A stretch of 64,000 bases of DNA from Micromonospora tulbaghiae. Lineage in GTDB: Bacteria > Actinomycetota > Actinomycetes > Mycobacteriales > Micromonosporaceae. The notes under the pieces are model-generated. The model was given only the letters and a program-made list of their open reading frames with translations, did no database searches and had not been told where the DNA came from. Made by a program: the position numbers and the translations under genes. Positions within the stretch are counted from its first letter, which is position 1, and the number at the start of each line of letters is the position of its first letter. Shown here one piece after another: positions 20,956 through 31,728 of this stretch. The stretch spans positions 652,836 to 716,835 of the forward strand of contig NZ_FMCQ01000003.1 of NCBI RefSeq assembly GCF_900091605.1, written 5' to 3'.

Positions 20956-21738
20956 TCAGATGCGGCGCAGCACCGCCACCACACGACCCATGATGGTGGC
21001 GTCGTCGCCGGGGATCGGGTCGAAGGCCGGGTTCTGCGGCATCAGCCAGACGTGCCCGTCGCGCCGCCGGTAGGTCTTCACCGTCGCCTCACCGTCGAGC
21101 ATGGCGGCCACGATGTCGCCGACCTCGGCGTTCGGCTGCTGCCGGACGACCACCCAGTCGCCGTCGCAGATCGCCGCGTCGAGCATCGAGTCGCCCTTGA
21201 CCTGGAGCATGAAGACCTCGCCCTCACCGACCAGCTCGCGGGGGAGGGGGAAGATGTCCTCCACCGCCTGCTCGGCCAGGATCGGCCCACCCGCGGCGAT
21301 GCGACCCAGCATCGGCACGTACGCCGGAGTGGGCCGCTGCGCGCGGGCCGCCTCGTCGTCCGCCTCGCCGGGCGCGCGGACGTCGACGGCGCGCGGCCGG
21401 TTCGGGTCGCGGCGCAGGAAGCCCTTCTTCTCCAGCTCCTTGAGCTGGTAGGCGACGCTGGACGGGGACACCAGCCCGACCGCCTCGCCGATCTCGCGCA
21501 CGCTCGGCGGGTAGCCGTGGCGCTCGACCCAGGTGCGGATGAACTCCAGGATCCGCCGCTGCCGGGCGGTCAGGTCGACTGTCGCCGGGTCGGGGAAGCT
21601 GCTCACCACCGGGGTGACCGGACGCACCGCCGCGGGGGCGGTGCGGCTGCGGGCGGTGCGGGGGCGACGGGTCGCCGGAGGACCCGCCCCGTCGTTCGGC
21701 TGCGGGTTCTTCTGCCGGCTGGCCCGGTCCTCGGTCAC
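20956..21738 (-). CDS. lexA: SOS repressor LexA
   Basis: LexA represses DNA-damage genes and cleaves itself when RecA filaments form. The 260-residue protein has a disordered Pro/Arg-rich N-terminal extension (about 1-52), a winged-helix DNA-binding domain ([22 protein letters not shown]), the Ala149-Gly150 cleavage site in GRIAAGG, and the catalytic pair Ser184 (GDSM) and Lys221 (VKTY). The GTG start lies behind GGGAGGGAC. Two SOS boxes occur 137-185 bases upstream, implying autoregulation. It is divergent from nrdR. Confidence 0.95.
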   Translation of the reverse strand: MTEDRASRQKNPQPNDGAGPPATRRPRTARSRTAPAAVRPVTPVVSSFPDPATVDLTARQRRILEFIRTWVERHGYPPSVREIGEAVGLVSPSSVAYQLKELEKKGFLRRDPNRPRAVDVRAPGEADDEAARAQRPTPAYVPMLGRIAAGGPILAEQAVEDIFPLPRELVGEGEVFMLQVKGDSMLDAAICDGDWVVVRQQPNAEVGDIVAAMLDGEATVKTYRRRDGHVWLMPQNPAFDPIPGDDATIMGRVVAVLRRI

Positions 21739-21874
21739 GTCCGTCCCTCCCTGGTCGGCGCTGGGGTGCCTCGTCGGCTCGTGGTGCGTGTGGTCTGACC
21801 GTATAGGTGAGATCGGCCATTTTCAAACATCTGTACGACCTGCTGTCGGCGTGTCGCGCCGAATTCCTGGATTT

Positions 21875-21890
21875 CCGAACTGGTGTTCTG
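21875..21890. promoter_or_regulatory. SOS box (LexA operator) 1
   Basis: CCGAAC-TGGT-GTTCTG fits the Gram-positive SOS consensus CGAAC-N4-GTTCG, with one deviation at the last position. It lies 137 bases upstream of the lexA start and 17 bases from a second box. Confidence 0.65.
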
Positions 21891-21907
21891 ATAGAAGGGT
21901 ACGCCGC

Positions 21908-21923
21908 TCGAACGGATGTTCTA
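21908..21923. promoter_or_regulatory. SOS box (LexA operator) 2
   Basis: TCGAAC-GGAT-GTTCTA fits the consensus TCGAAC-N4-GTTCGA with a single mismatch. Its centre is 33 bases from that of the first box, about three helical turns, which would allow cooperative binding of LexA dimers. Confidence 0.75.
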
Positions 21924-22023
21924 TCCCGGCTGCCCGTGACTAGCACGGGAGGCCGTCCGTTGGGCTCCTCGGCGGCGTCGCGCCGGGCGTGATCCTGATG
22001 ACGCGCCGGACACGCCCGCCAAC

Positions 22024-22052
22024 TTGACCTCGCTTGGGGTTCGGCATACGGT
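22024..22052 (+). promoter_or_regulatory. Candidate nrdR-nrdJ promoter
   Basis: TTGACC (22024-22029) and TACGGT (22047-22052) are separated by 17 bases, an ideal sigma-70 promoter. The predicted transcription start near 22059 falls inside the first NrdR box, so bound NrdR would block initiation. Confidence 0.6.
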
Positions 22053-22055
22053 CGA

Positions 22056-22071
22056 CCCCTAGATGTAGTAG
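22056..22071. promoter_or_regulatory. NrdR box 1
   Basis: The core CTAGATGTAG (22059-22068) is a full match to CWANATNTWG, the centre of the 16-base NrdR box. It overlaps the predicted start of transcription. Confidence 0.65.
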
Positions 22072-22087
22072 TCACACGGGCGTAAGT

Positions 22088-22103
22088 TGCCTACAGGTTG
22101 GGT
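22088..22103. promoter_or_regulatory. NrdR box 2
   Basis: CTACAGGTTG (22091-22100) matches CWANATNTWG at all but one position and is spaced exactly 32 bases from box 1. Tandem boxes about three turns apart are typical of NrdR-controlled promoters. Confidence 0.55.
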
Positions 22104-22227
22104 TCAACTACCGAACGCGCTCCCGCACCGCGCACTCGGCGACGGTCATCGGACGATGGCCCCGCCGTGTCGACGCGTGCCCGGGAGCCGGTAGGTGTGC
22201 CCGCGATCGACGGAGGAGGTCGGGCGA

Positions 22228-22728
22228 ATGCGGTGTCCGTACTGCCGGCACGCCGACTCCCGGGTGGTCGACTCGCGGGAGGCCGACGACGGCCAGCTCA
22301 TCCGGCGGCGACGGTCGTGCCCGGAGTGCGGCAAGCGGTTCACCACTGTCGAGGAGGCGGTGCTCGCGGTGGTCAAGCGCAGCGGGGTGACCGAGCCGTT
22401 CAGCCGTACGAAGATCATCGGCGGGGTGCGCAAGGCGTGCCAGGGGCGGCCGGTCGACGACGACTCGATCGCGCTGCTGGCACAGAAGGTCGAGGAGACC
22501 GTGCGGGCCAAGGGGGCGGCCGAGGTTCCCAGCCACGAGGTGGGCCTGGCCATCCTCGGCCCGTTGCGTGACCTCGACGAGGTGGCCTACATGCGGTTCG
22601 CCAGCGTCTACCGGTCCTTCGACTCGCTCGCCGACTTCGAGCGCGAGATCGAGACGCTGCGGGCCGCCGCGCGCGCCCGGGAGGGCGCCGGTGCCGGTGC
22701 GGCGGACGCCGCCGGCGCGATCAGCTGA
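22228..22728 (+). CDS. nrdR: Transcriptional repressor NrdR
   Basis: NrdR senses ATP and dATP and represses ribonucleotide reductase genes. The 166-residue protein has an N-terminal zinc ribbon (Cys3, Cys6, Cys31, Cys34: CPYC...CPEC) and an ATP-cone domain ([16 protein letters not shown]). A short Ala/Gly tail follows. The ATG lies 7 bases after GGAGGAGGT. It is followed by nrdJ after 67 bases, and both are preceded by tandem NrdR boxes, so the operon should be autoregulated. Confidence 0.95.
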   Translation: MRCPYCRHADSRVVDSREADDGQLIRRRRSCPECGKRFTTVEEAVLAVVKRSGVTEPFSRTKIIGGVRKACQGRPVDDDSIALLAQKVEETVRAKGAAEVPSHEVGLAILGPLRDLDEVAYMRFASVYRSFDSLADFEREIETLRAAARAREGAGAGAADAAGAIS

Positions 22729-22795
22729 CATTTTCGGGTTTCTGACAGGTACACGAGGCGCGGTGGGTGACCGTGCCGACGAGGGGGGCGAGGGC

Positions 22796-25660
<2,865 letters not shown>

Positions 25661-25674
25661 CGACCGACCGAAGA

Positions 25675-25710
25675 CGCGAGCGCGGCAGGGACTTCCCTGC
25701 CGCGCTCGCG
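25675..25710 (+). terminator. Terminator of nrdR-nrdJ
   Basis: A perfect 16-base stem (25675-25690 with 25695-25710) with a 4-base loop begins 14 bases after the nrdJ stop. Confidence 0.9.
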
Positions 25711-25760
25711 CGTGCTCACTGTCACACCCCATCGTGTACGCGAGCTGGAATGCTCGGGGG

Positions 25761-26696
25761 ATGAGCACGGCAGACATCTATCGGGTCTTCGCCGAGCGTG
25801 AGACGCGCGGCGTGTCCCCGGCGTACGAGCGGTTGTCGCGGGCGGTGGCCGGTGACCCGGAGCTGCTCGCCCTGCTCGACACGCTGCCGCCGGCCAAGCG
25901 TCAGCCGAACCTGCTGTTCGGGGTGGTGCGGCTGCGCGGCGGGCCGGTGGACGACCCGGCGGCGTTCCGGGCGTACGTGATCGCGCACTGGCGCGACGTC
26001 GCGGCGCAGATGCGCGTGCGGGCGACGCAGACGAACGAGGCGGGGCGTTGCGCGGTGCTGCTGCCGCTGCTCGCCGCGTTGCCGCAGCCGCTGGCGTTGC
26101 TGGAGGTGGGCGCGTCCGCCGGGCTGTGCCTCTACCCCGACCGGTACGCGTACCGCTACGGCGACCGGCTGGTCGGCGACGGCGGGCCGGTGCTCGACTG
26201 TGACCTGACGGGCACCGAGCCGCCGGAGCGGCGCCCGGAGGTGGTGTGGCGGGCCGGGCTCGACGTGAACCCGCTCGACGTCACCGACCCGGCCGACGTG
26301 GCCTGGCTGGACGCGCTGATCTGGCCGGAGCACCGGCACCGCCGGGAGCGGCTGCGCGCGGCGGCTGCGGTCGCGGCGGCCGACCCGCCGCTGCTGGTAC
26401 GCGGTGACCTGGTCGACGACCTGCCGGCGCTGGCGGCGCAGGCCCCGGCCGGGGCGACGCTCGTGGTGTTCCACAGCTCGGTGCTGTACCAGGTGCCGCC
26501 GCCACGGCGGGAGGCGTTCACCGCGCTGGTCCGGACCCTGCCCGGCCACTGGATAGCCAACGAGGACCCGTCGGTGCTGCCCCACGCCGACCTGCCCGAG
26601 CCGCCCGCCCAGGGCTTCCACAACGTCTTGGCCCTCGACGGCCGTCCCGTGGCCTGGACGACAGGCCACGGCCAGTCCCTGACCTGGTTCGCCTGA
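25761..26696 (+). CDS. DUF2332 family protein
   Basis: This 311-residue cytosolic protein matches the DUF2332 family, with LLEVGASAGLCLYPDRY near residue 115, which resembles a nucleotide- or SAM-binding loop, and a C-terminal FHSSVLYQV and HGQSLTWF. The biochemical role is unknown; a methyltransferase-like fold is possible. The ATG follows a GGGGG tract. It is probably a single gene, since a terminator precedes it and a palindromic repeat follows it. Confidence 0.85.
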   Translation: MSTADIYRVFAERETRGVSPAYERLSRAVAGDPELLALLDTLPPAKRQPNLLFGVVRLRGGPVDDPAAFRAYVIAHWRDVAAQMRVRATQTNEAGRCAVLLPLLAALPQPLALLEVGASAGLCLYPDRYAYRYGDRLVGDGGPVLDCDLTGTEPPERRPEVVWRAGLDVNPLDVTDPADVAWLDALIWPEHRHRRERLRAAAAVAAADPPLLVRGDLVDDLPALAAQAPAGATLVVFHSSVLYQVPPPRREAFTALVRTLPGHWIANEDPSVLPHADLPEPPAQGFHNVLALDGRPVAWTTGHGQSLTWFA

Positions 26697-26748
26697 CCCG
26701 CCCCACCCCCACCCACCCGGCCCGCCCGTCCGGGCGCCCTGTCCCCGG

Positions 26749-26804
26749 CGATCATGAAGTTGACGGCGCGACACGCCGACGCGGCGACCGTCAACTTCAT
26801 GGTC
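26749..26804. repeat. Palindromic intergenic repeat, GATCATGAAGTTG type (copy 2)
   Basis: The arm CGATCATGAAGTTGACGG (26749-26766) is identical to the arm at 32-49, and the right arm CCGTCAACTTCATGGTC (26788-26804) pairs with it apart from one mismatch. The loop of about 21 bases (GCGCGACACGCC...) is unrelated to the first copy. It lies between two genes of the same strand. Confidence 0.75.
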
Positions 26805-26856
26805 AACGAAGGCGGGCCGGGCGCGGGCCGGCGGGGCGAGGGCGGACACGCGTGAC

Positions 26857-26862
26857 TAGGGT
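26857..26862 (+). promoter_or_regulatory. -10 element of leaderless methyltransferase promoter
   Basis: TAGGGT matches TANNNT and ends 8 bases before the GTG start of the next gene, which lacks a ribosome-binding site. Confidence 0.45.
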
Positions 26863-26870
26863 CGGCGGGT

Positions 26871-27512
26871 GTGACTGAACCTGCCTGGCTGGTCGAGACG
26901 CGTGCCGCCTATGACACAGTCGCCGAGGACTACGCGCTGCTGCTGCCCGATGTCGTGGAACCGCCCCTGGACCGGGCCCTGCTGGCCGCGTTCGCCGAGA
27001 CGGTCGGGCCGGGCCGACCCGTGCTGGAGGTGGGCTGCGGCACCGGCCGCGTCACCGCCCATCTGCACCGGCTCGGCCTCGACATCGGCGGGGTCGATCT
27101 GTCGCCCGGCATGGTGGCGGTGGCCCGCCGCGCGTACCCGGACCTGCGCTTCGAGGTCGGCTCGCTGACCGGGCTGACCACGCCGGACGGATCGCTGGCC
27201 GGGCTGGTCTCCTGGTACTCGGTCATCCACCTGCCACCGGAGCTGTTACCCGAGGTGTTCGCCGGTTTCCACCGGGTGCTCGTCCCGGGCGGTCACCTGC
27301 TGCTCGCGGTGAAGGCCGGCGACCGGCACGACCGACGGGAGCAGGCATACGGCCACTCCGTCGCCTTCGACGTCTACTGGCTGTCGCCGGATCGGCTGGC
27401 CGCACAGCTCACGGCGGCCGGGTTCGAGGTGTCGGCGACGACGGTCCGCGCGCCGGTCGGCAGGGAGCGGCAGTCCCAGGCGTTCCTGCTCGCGCAGCGT
27501 CCGGCCGGCTGA
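26871..27512 (+). CDS. Class I SAM-dependent methyltransferase
   Basis: The 213-residue protein has the Rossmann methyltransferase motif I VLEVGCGTGRV (about residue 50), motif II GVDLSPGMV and motif IV region LVSWYSVIHLPPE, as in methyltransferase family 25/11 proteins acting on small molecules. The substrate is unknown. The GTG start appears leaderless, with TAGGGT eight bases upstream. It stands alone between a palindromic repeat and a hydrolase gene that has its own promoter-like TAGGGT. Confidence 0.88.
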   Translation: MTEPAWLVETRAAYDTVAEDYALLLPDVVEPPLDRALLAAFAETVGPGRPVLEVGCGTGRVTAHLHRLGLDIGGVDLSPGMVAVARRAYPDLRFEVGSLTGLTTPDGSLAGLVSWYSVIHLPPELLPEVFAGFHRVLVPGGHLLLAVKAGDRHDRREQAYGHSVAFDVYWLSPDRLAAQLTAAGFEVSATTVRAPVGRERQSQAFLLAQRPAG

Positions 27513-27615
27513 ACATTCACCACCGCCGACACCCGATCCGTACCGCACGTGAGGACGGGACAGCGAAGAGTGGCCGCTCTGGCTAGGGTTGACGATCTCG
27601 GCGGAGGGAGACGTC

Positions 27616-29043
27616 ATGCGCACCCGGATGCTCCTCGCGTCGACGCTGCCGCTGCTCTGGGGTGCGGTCGCCGGCTGGTGGACTCCGCGCGGGCCCGGCA
27701 CCGTGGGCGCGGCACTCGCCTCCGTCGCGGTGAGCCTCGCCGTCGGGCTGGCCGCCGGCTGGCTGGGCCGGTCCCGCTGGTTCATGCTCGTCGCGCCGGT
27801 GATCTTCGCGGTGGCTGTCGAGCTGGTCCGGCTGCGGCTGCGCGGGCCCACCGTCGACCGTCCGCACCTGTCCGGCTTCGGTGTCGTGGCGCTGCTCGCC
27901 GGCCGGGGCGTACACGGGCTGCTGACCTTGTTGCCGCTGCTGGTCGGCGCCGCCTACGGCGCCGGCCTGGCACGTCGCCTCGGCGCGGTGCCGCCGCGCC
28001 GGCTGGGCCGGGTCGGCGTCGGCCTGCTGGCCGCGTTGCTCGCGCTCGTCACCGTCGGCGCGGCCGTGCCGGGCCGCACCGACCCGATCCCCGGCGGCAT
28101 CGCCCGCTTCGACACCGTCGACTCGTCCGGGCGCGAGCTGGGCCTGCTGATCCGGGGTACGGACCGCAGCGCTCCGGTGCTGCTCGTGGTACCCGGGCCG
28201 CCCGGCGGTTCGGAGATCGGCGCGGTCCGTCGCCACCTTCCCGAGTTGGAGCGCCGATTCGTGGTGGCCGTCTGGGACCGTGCCGGCGGGCCACGCTCGT
28301 GGTCGGGATTCCGCGCCCCGTCCGGCTGGCACCTGGACGACGAGGTGGACGACCTGGTCGCGGTGGCCCGGCACCTGCGGGCACGGCTGGGCCGGGATCG
28401 GATCCACCTGGTCGCGCACTCCGGTGGCACCATCGCCGGCCTGCTCGCCGTGCGACAGCACCCGGAACTGTTCGCCGCGTACGTGGGCGTCGGGCAGGTG
28501 GTGAGCCTGCGCGAGGCCGACCGCAGCCAGTACGCCGACACCGTGGCCTGGGCCCGCCGCACCGGCCGGACGGCGCTCGCGGACCGGATGACCGCGCAGG
28601 GTCCGCCGCCCTACCGGGACGTCTGGGCGTACGAGCCGTTGCTGGCCAACGAGGCCGGGGCCTTCCCGGTCGACCGGGAAGGCGCGAGCGAGGACGAGAC
28701 CGGGACCGTCGGCAACCTGGGTGTGTCCGAGTACAGCCTGCTGGAGAAGGTGCACCTGTTCGGTTTCCTGGACGGCTGGGACGTGCTCTACCCACGGTTG
28801 CAGGAGGTCGACTTCCGGCGTGACGTGCGGCAGCTCGCGGTGCCGGCGTACTTCGTGGACGGTGCGCAGGAGGTGCCGGGCCGGCTGCGCCTGTTCGACG
28901 AGTGGTACGCGCAGCTCCAGGCGCCCCGCAAGGACCACCTGGTGATCCCGCGCGCCGGGCACCGTTCGATGTTCGAGCGTCCCGAGGCGTTCGTGCCGTA
29001 CCTGGAACGCCTCGGGACCGACGGCGGCCCGGGCGGCAACTAG
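27616..29043 (+). CDS. Membrane-anchored alpha/beta hydrolase
   Basis: This 475-residue protein has about four N-terminal membrane helices (residues 1-160) followed by an alpha/beta hydrolase domain. The nucleophile elbow is AHSGG (Ser near residue 275), with an oxyanion region VPGPPGGSEIG, a likely acid Asp in YFVDGAQ and a catalytic His in GAGHRS-like RAGHRS near the C-terminus. It resembles proline iminopeptidase-type enzymes. The substrate is unknown. The ATG at 27616 follows GGAGGGAG. It converges with the 29081 gene. Confidence 0.85.
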   Translation: MRTRMLLASTLPLLWGAVAGWWTPRGPGTVGAALASVAVSLAVGLAAGWLGRSRWFMLVAPVIFAVAVELVRLRLRGPTVDRPHLSGFGVVALLAGRGVHGLLTLLPLLVGAAYGAGLARRLGAVPPRRLGRVGVGLLAALLALVTVGAAVPGRTDPIPGGIARFDTVDSSGRELGLLIRGTDRSAPVLLVVPGPPGGSEIGAVRRHLPELERRFVVAVWDRAGGPRSWSGFRAPSGWHLDDEVDDLVAVARHLRARLGRDRIHLVAHSGGTIAGLLAVRQHPELFAAYVGVGQVVSLREADRSQYADTVAWARRTGRTALADRMTAQGPPPYRDVWAYEPLLANEAGAFPVDREGASEDETGTVGNLGVSEYSLLEKVHLFGFLDGWDVLYPRLQEVDFRRDVRQLAVPAYFVDGAQEVPGRLRLFDEWYAQLQAPRKDHLVIPRAGHRSMFERPEAFVPYLERLGTDGGPGGN

Positions 29044-29080
29044 GCAGGAGGCCGACCGGACAGGTGCCGGCAGGGGTCGG

Positions 29081-30034
29081 TCAGGGGCGGCGCGGGGTCA
29101 CCGAGATCTGCTCGGCGATCGCGACGACCTGGTCGACGGAGAGCCGCAACGGCAGCTGCAGGTTGACCACCGCCCCGCCGGGCACCTCGGTCTGCAGGAA
29201 CCAGATCTTGTCGGCGCGGATCAGGTGGGCTTCCCGGCCGCCCACCGTGACCCGTCGCTCCTCCCGGGCTCCCATCACGTTGCGCAGCAGGTCCGGGTCA
29301 CGGTGCGGCACCACCTGCACGGTGAGCGTCTCGTCGGGGGAGTCGCCCCGCAGGGTCAGGATGGTGTCGTCCTTGAACATGTCGACCCGCCAACCGCGCG
29401 GCGCCAGCCGGACCCGCAGCGGCACCTGCTGCGGTTCGTCGACGACGTGCTCGGCCAGCCGGAGCAGCGCCGCGTCGTCGGCGAACATGCCGTGGCCGGT
29501 CAGCGACACCCACTGACCGGGCCTGCGTTCCCACGACATGGCGAGCCGGCGCGGTCCGCCGGGGTTCGGCTCCTCGTAGATCTCGGCCGGGCGGCCTGCG
29601 ACGGCCACCGGACGCGACGTCTTCGCGATCCGTGCCGGTCGGCTGTCCCAGACGGAGAGGTAGACGTCGTCGGTGGCGCTGCGGGACAGGTACACGGCGA
29701 GAAACTGGCCCGGAGCGTAGCTGTAGCGAGGTGGGCTCAGCGTCGCCGGCCGCGACCGCAGGGTCAGCGGAAACTCCGGGATCGTCGCCGCCACCAGCGT
29801 CAACGGCTCCACCGGCCGATCGAGCGGACGCACCGCGAGGCCTACGCCCGCCCCGGCTACCACCGCGGCCCCGGCTGCCACCAGGAGCGTGCGCCGCCGC
29901 AGCGGCGGGACGGTCCGGCGTGCGGGTGCGGCGGTGAACTCGGCGGCGAGGCGGTCCCTCGCGAGGCGGAGCGTCTCGGTGGACGCTTCCGGGGCGTCCG
30001 GCCCGTGCGTCCGTAGCAGGTTGATCTCGTTCAT
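29081..30034 (-). CDS. Membrane protein co-encoded with an ECF sigma factor
   Basis: The 317-residue protein has a cytosolic N-terminal segment (about 1-48), one membrane helix (about 50-70), and an extracellular beta-rich domain. The start ATG overlaps the sigma gene stop in ATGA, so the two are translationally coupled. This layout suggests an anti-sigma or sensor partner, but I see no zinc-binding anti-sigma HxxxCxxC motif. It resembles the CU044_5270-type proteins often found beside ECF sigma factors. That assignment is tentative. Confidence 0.75.
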   Translation of the reverse strand: MNEINLLRTHGPDAPEASTETLRLARDRLAAEFTAAPARRTVPPLRRRTLLVAAGAAVVAGAGVGLAVRPLDRPVEPLTLVAATIPEFPLTLRSRPATLSPPRYSYAPGQFLAVYLSRSATDDVYLSVWDSRPARIAKTSRPVAVAGRPAEIYEEPNPGGPRRLAMSWERRPGQWVSLTGHGMFADDAALLRLAEHVVDEPQQVPLRVRLAPRGWRVDMFKDDTILTLRGDSPDETLTVQVVPHRDPDLLRNVMGAREERRVTVGGREAHLIRADKIWFLQTEVPGGAVVNLQLPLRLSVDQVVAIAEQISVTPRRP

Positions 30035-30639
30035 GTCGGCTCCTCGAGGGCGAGCGCGAGTCGGGTGAGTCGGCGGGCACGGTGCAGGCGGGAACGGACG
30101 GTGCCGATCGGGATGTCGAGCACGGTGGCGATCTGCTCGTACGACAGGTCCGCCCACGCGGTGAGCAGCAAGACGTCCCGGTCCCGCCGGTGCAGCGAGG
30201 CCAGCGCCAGGGCCAGGTCCCGGCGTAGGGCGCCGGCGTCCAGCCGGTCGATCGCGTCCTCGATCACCGACGGTGTCGACTCGCCGGCGGCGAGCCGGGC
30301 CAGCGCGCGGTAGCGGCGTTCCTCGGTCCGCACGTGCCGGCGCACGAGGTTGGTGGCGATCCCGAAGAGCCACGGCCGTACGCCGACGTCCGAGGTGTAC
30401 GACGCCCTCCGCCGGAATGCGACCAGGAAGGTCTCGGCCAGGAGGTCGTCCGCCGGCGGACCGACGCGGCGAGCCAGATAACGGTGCACGGGGACGGCGT
30501 GCCGGTCGAACAACGGCGCGAACCGCTCCGGCTCGGCGAGGGACGCGCGTATCACGTCGTCGTCCGACGGCTCGTCGGGCGGCCCTACCCCGGGATGTCC
30601 CCGCTCGTGGGCCTCGGCCCGGCGCATCTTGTTCGTCAC
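30031..30639 (-). CDS. ECF sigma-70 family RNA polymerase sigma factor
   Basis: The 202-residue protein has sigma region 2 (LFDRHAVPVHRYLARRVG, DLLAETFLVAFRRR, WLFGIATNLVRRH) and region 4 (LTAWADLSYEQIATVLDIPIGTVRSRLHRAR) and lacks region 3, which is the ECF layout. The start is taken as GTG at 30639; an ATG four codons later is also possible, since neither has a strong ribosome site. It is followed by an overlapping gene for a membrane protein, its likely regulator. The stimulus is unknown. Confidence 0.88.
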   Translation of the reverse strand: MTNKMRRAEAHERGHPGVGPPDEPSDDDVIRASLAEPERFAPLFDRHAVPVHRYLARRVGPPADDLLAETFLVAFRRRASYTSDVGVRPWLFGIATNLVRRHVRTEERRYRALARLAAGESTPSVIEDAIDRLDAGALRRDLALALASLHRRDRDVLLLTAWADLSYEQIATVLDIPIGTVRSRLHRARRLTRLALALEEPT

Positions 30640-30780
30640 ACCCGTTCATGCCCGGTCGGCGCGGACCGGTTCACGGCGGAACCGCATCCGGTCGTAGTGT
30701 CCCCTCCCGGACGGCCGGCGCGACGGGAGGCGCCAGCGTGGGCACACAGGGCACCGCGTGAGGGTATGGGGGCCACTCCT

Positions 30781-30786
30781 TACACT
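30781..30786 (+). promoter_or_regulatory. -10 element of leaderless DUF5522 promoter
   Basis: TACACT matches TANNNT and ends 6 bases before the GTG at 30793, a spacing that would start transcription at the initiation codon. Confidence 0.5.
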
Positions 30787-30792
30787 CCAGCG

Positions 30793-31026
30793 GTGAGTGA
30801 GGAGCTGGCGGACCGGCCGCTTACCGAACCGCACCGGTCGCGGTTGTCGCCGGATCATCCCGGGCGGGAGCGCATCCTGGCCGTGCACGCCGCCGCCCTG
30901 GCCGCCGGGGAGGCCGGTTACCTGGATCCGGAGACCGGGCTGTTCGTGCTCAGCGCCGGCTTCCTGGCCCGGCGCGGCACGTGCTGCGGGCGAGGGTGTC
31001 GGCACTGTCCGTACGTGGCCGATTAG
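30793..31026 (+). CDS. DUF5522 family Cys-rich small protein
   Basis: This 77-residue protein matches DUF5522: an N-terminal RLSPDHPGRERIL segment, then YLDPETGLFVLSAGFLARRG and a C-terminal cluster CCGRGCRHCPY. The four cysteines could bind zinc or an iron-sulfur cluster. The function is unknown. The GTG start is leaderless by position (TACACT six bases upstream). It is a short single gene between the ECF operon and a lipoprotein gene. Confidence 0.85.
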   Translation: MSEELADRPLTEPHRSRLSPDHPGRERILAVHAAALAAGEAGYLDPETGLFVLSAGFLARRGTCCGRGCRHCPYVAD

Positions 31027-31112
31027 GGGCTTCCGTCCCCGCTGGGGCACGCCGTACGGTGTCCGACGGAACTCCGGCGGGTCGGACCCGCCGCCGACCG
31101 CGGAGGTCTCCC

Positions 31113-31658
31113 GTGCGTGCCCGTATCTGGCTGGCCGTCCCGGCCGTCCTGCTCGCCGCCGGCTGCACCGAGGCGCCGACCGAGTCCGGGCCGCCGGCCC
31201 CGCCCCCGCCGGTGCCGGTCGCGGCGGCGTCCTCGGGCGGGGCGTGCCGGCTGCTCGACTTCGCGGTGATCGCCGAGCACACCGGCGGCACGTTCGACGT
31301 GGCGGCAGCCACCGAGCGGGGCGACACCCACACGTGCGTGGTCCGCGCGGCCGGGGCGGTGCTGCCGGAGCTGACGCTGTCGGTCACCGAGACGTCGATC
31401 GACGCGGCCACGTTCGCCCTGGACGTGCAGCCGAGCGGCGCGGCGAAGATCAGCAAGCTGGGCAAGGCCGCCTACCGGCGCACACTGCCCAAGACCGCGA
31501 AGTCCGGCCCGGCCGCCGAGGTCGGCTGGCTGGCCACCGAGGGACGGCTGGCCACCCTGCGCTGGACCGCCCCGGCCGGCACCGCGAAGGCGGAGGCGGA
31601 GAAGACGGCCGGCAAGCTGGTCACGCTGGCCAAGGTGATCGACACCAGGCAGCTCTGA
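31113..31658 (+). CDS. Putative secreted lipoprotein
   Basis: This 181-residue protein has a signal peptide and lipobox LLAAGC (Cys near residue 17), a Pro-rich spacer and a small extracellular domain with two Cys (ACRLLDF and HTCVVR) that probably form a disulfide. I do not recognise the family. The GTG start has GGAGG 6 bases upstream. Its stop codon lies in the first unit of a 25-base tandem repeat, and it converges with ideR. Confidence 0.78.
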   Translation: MRARIWLAVPAVLLAAGCTEAPTESGPPAPPPPVPVAAASSGGACRLLDFAVIAEHTGGTFDVAAATERGDTHTCVVRAAGAVLPELTLSVTETSIDAATFALDVQPSGAAKISKLGKAAYRRTLPKTAKSGPAAEVGWLATEGRLATLRWTAPAGTAKAEAEKTAGKLVTLAKVIDTRQL

Positions 31659-31725
31659 CCGGAGGTCGCCAAAGCAGCTCTGACCGGAGGTCGCCAAAGC
31701 AGCTCTGACCGAAGGTCGCGAGATC
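31651..31725. repeat. Three 25-base tandem repeats spanning a stop codon
   Basis: The unit AGCTCTGACCGGAGGTCGCC plus AAAGC repeats at 31651, 31676 and 31701. The first two copies are identical and the third has several changes near its end. Each unit contains GACC-GGA-GGTC, a small palindrome. The first unit includes the last residues and TGA of the lipoprotein gene, and the third reaches the end of ideR. Confidence 0.9.
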
Positions 31726-31728
31726 GCC

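Noticed and set aside
21797..21835. A third SOS box (CAAACATCTGTACG) near lexA
   Set aside because: It deviates from CGAAC-N4-GTTCG at too many positions to be called.
21924..22227. Cobalamin riboswitch upstream of nrdR-nrdJ
   Set aside because: I could not recognise the B12-box (GCCACTG) or the expected paired elements; the NrdR boxes and promoter explain this region better.
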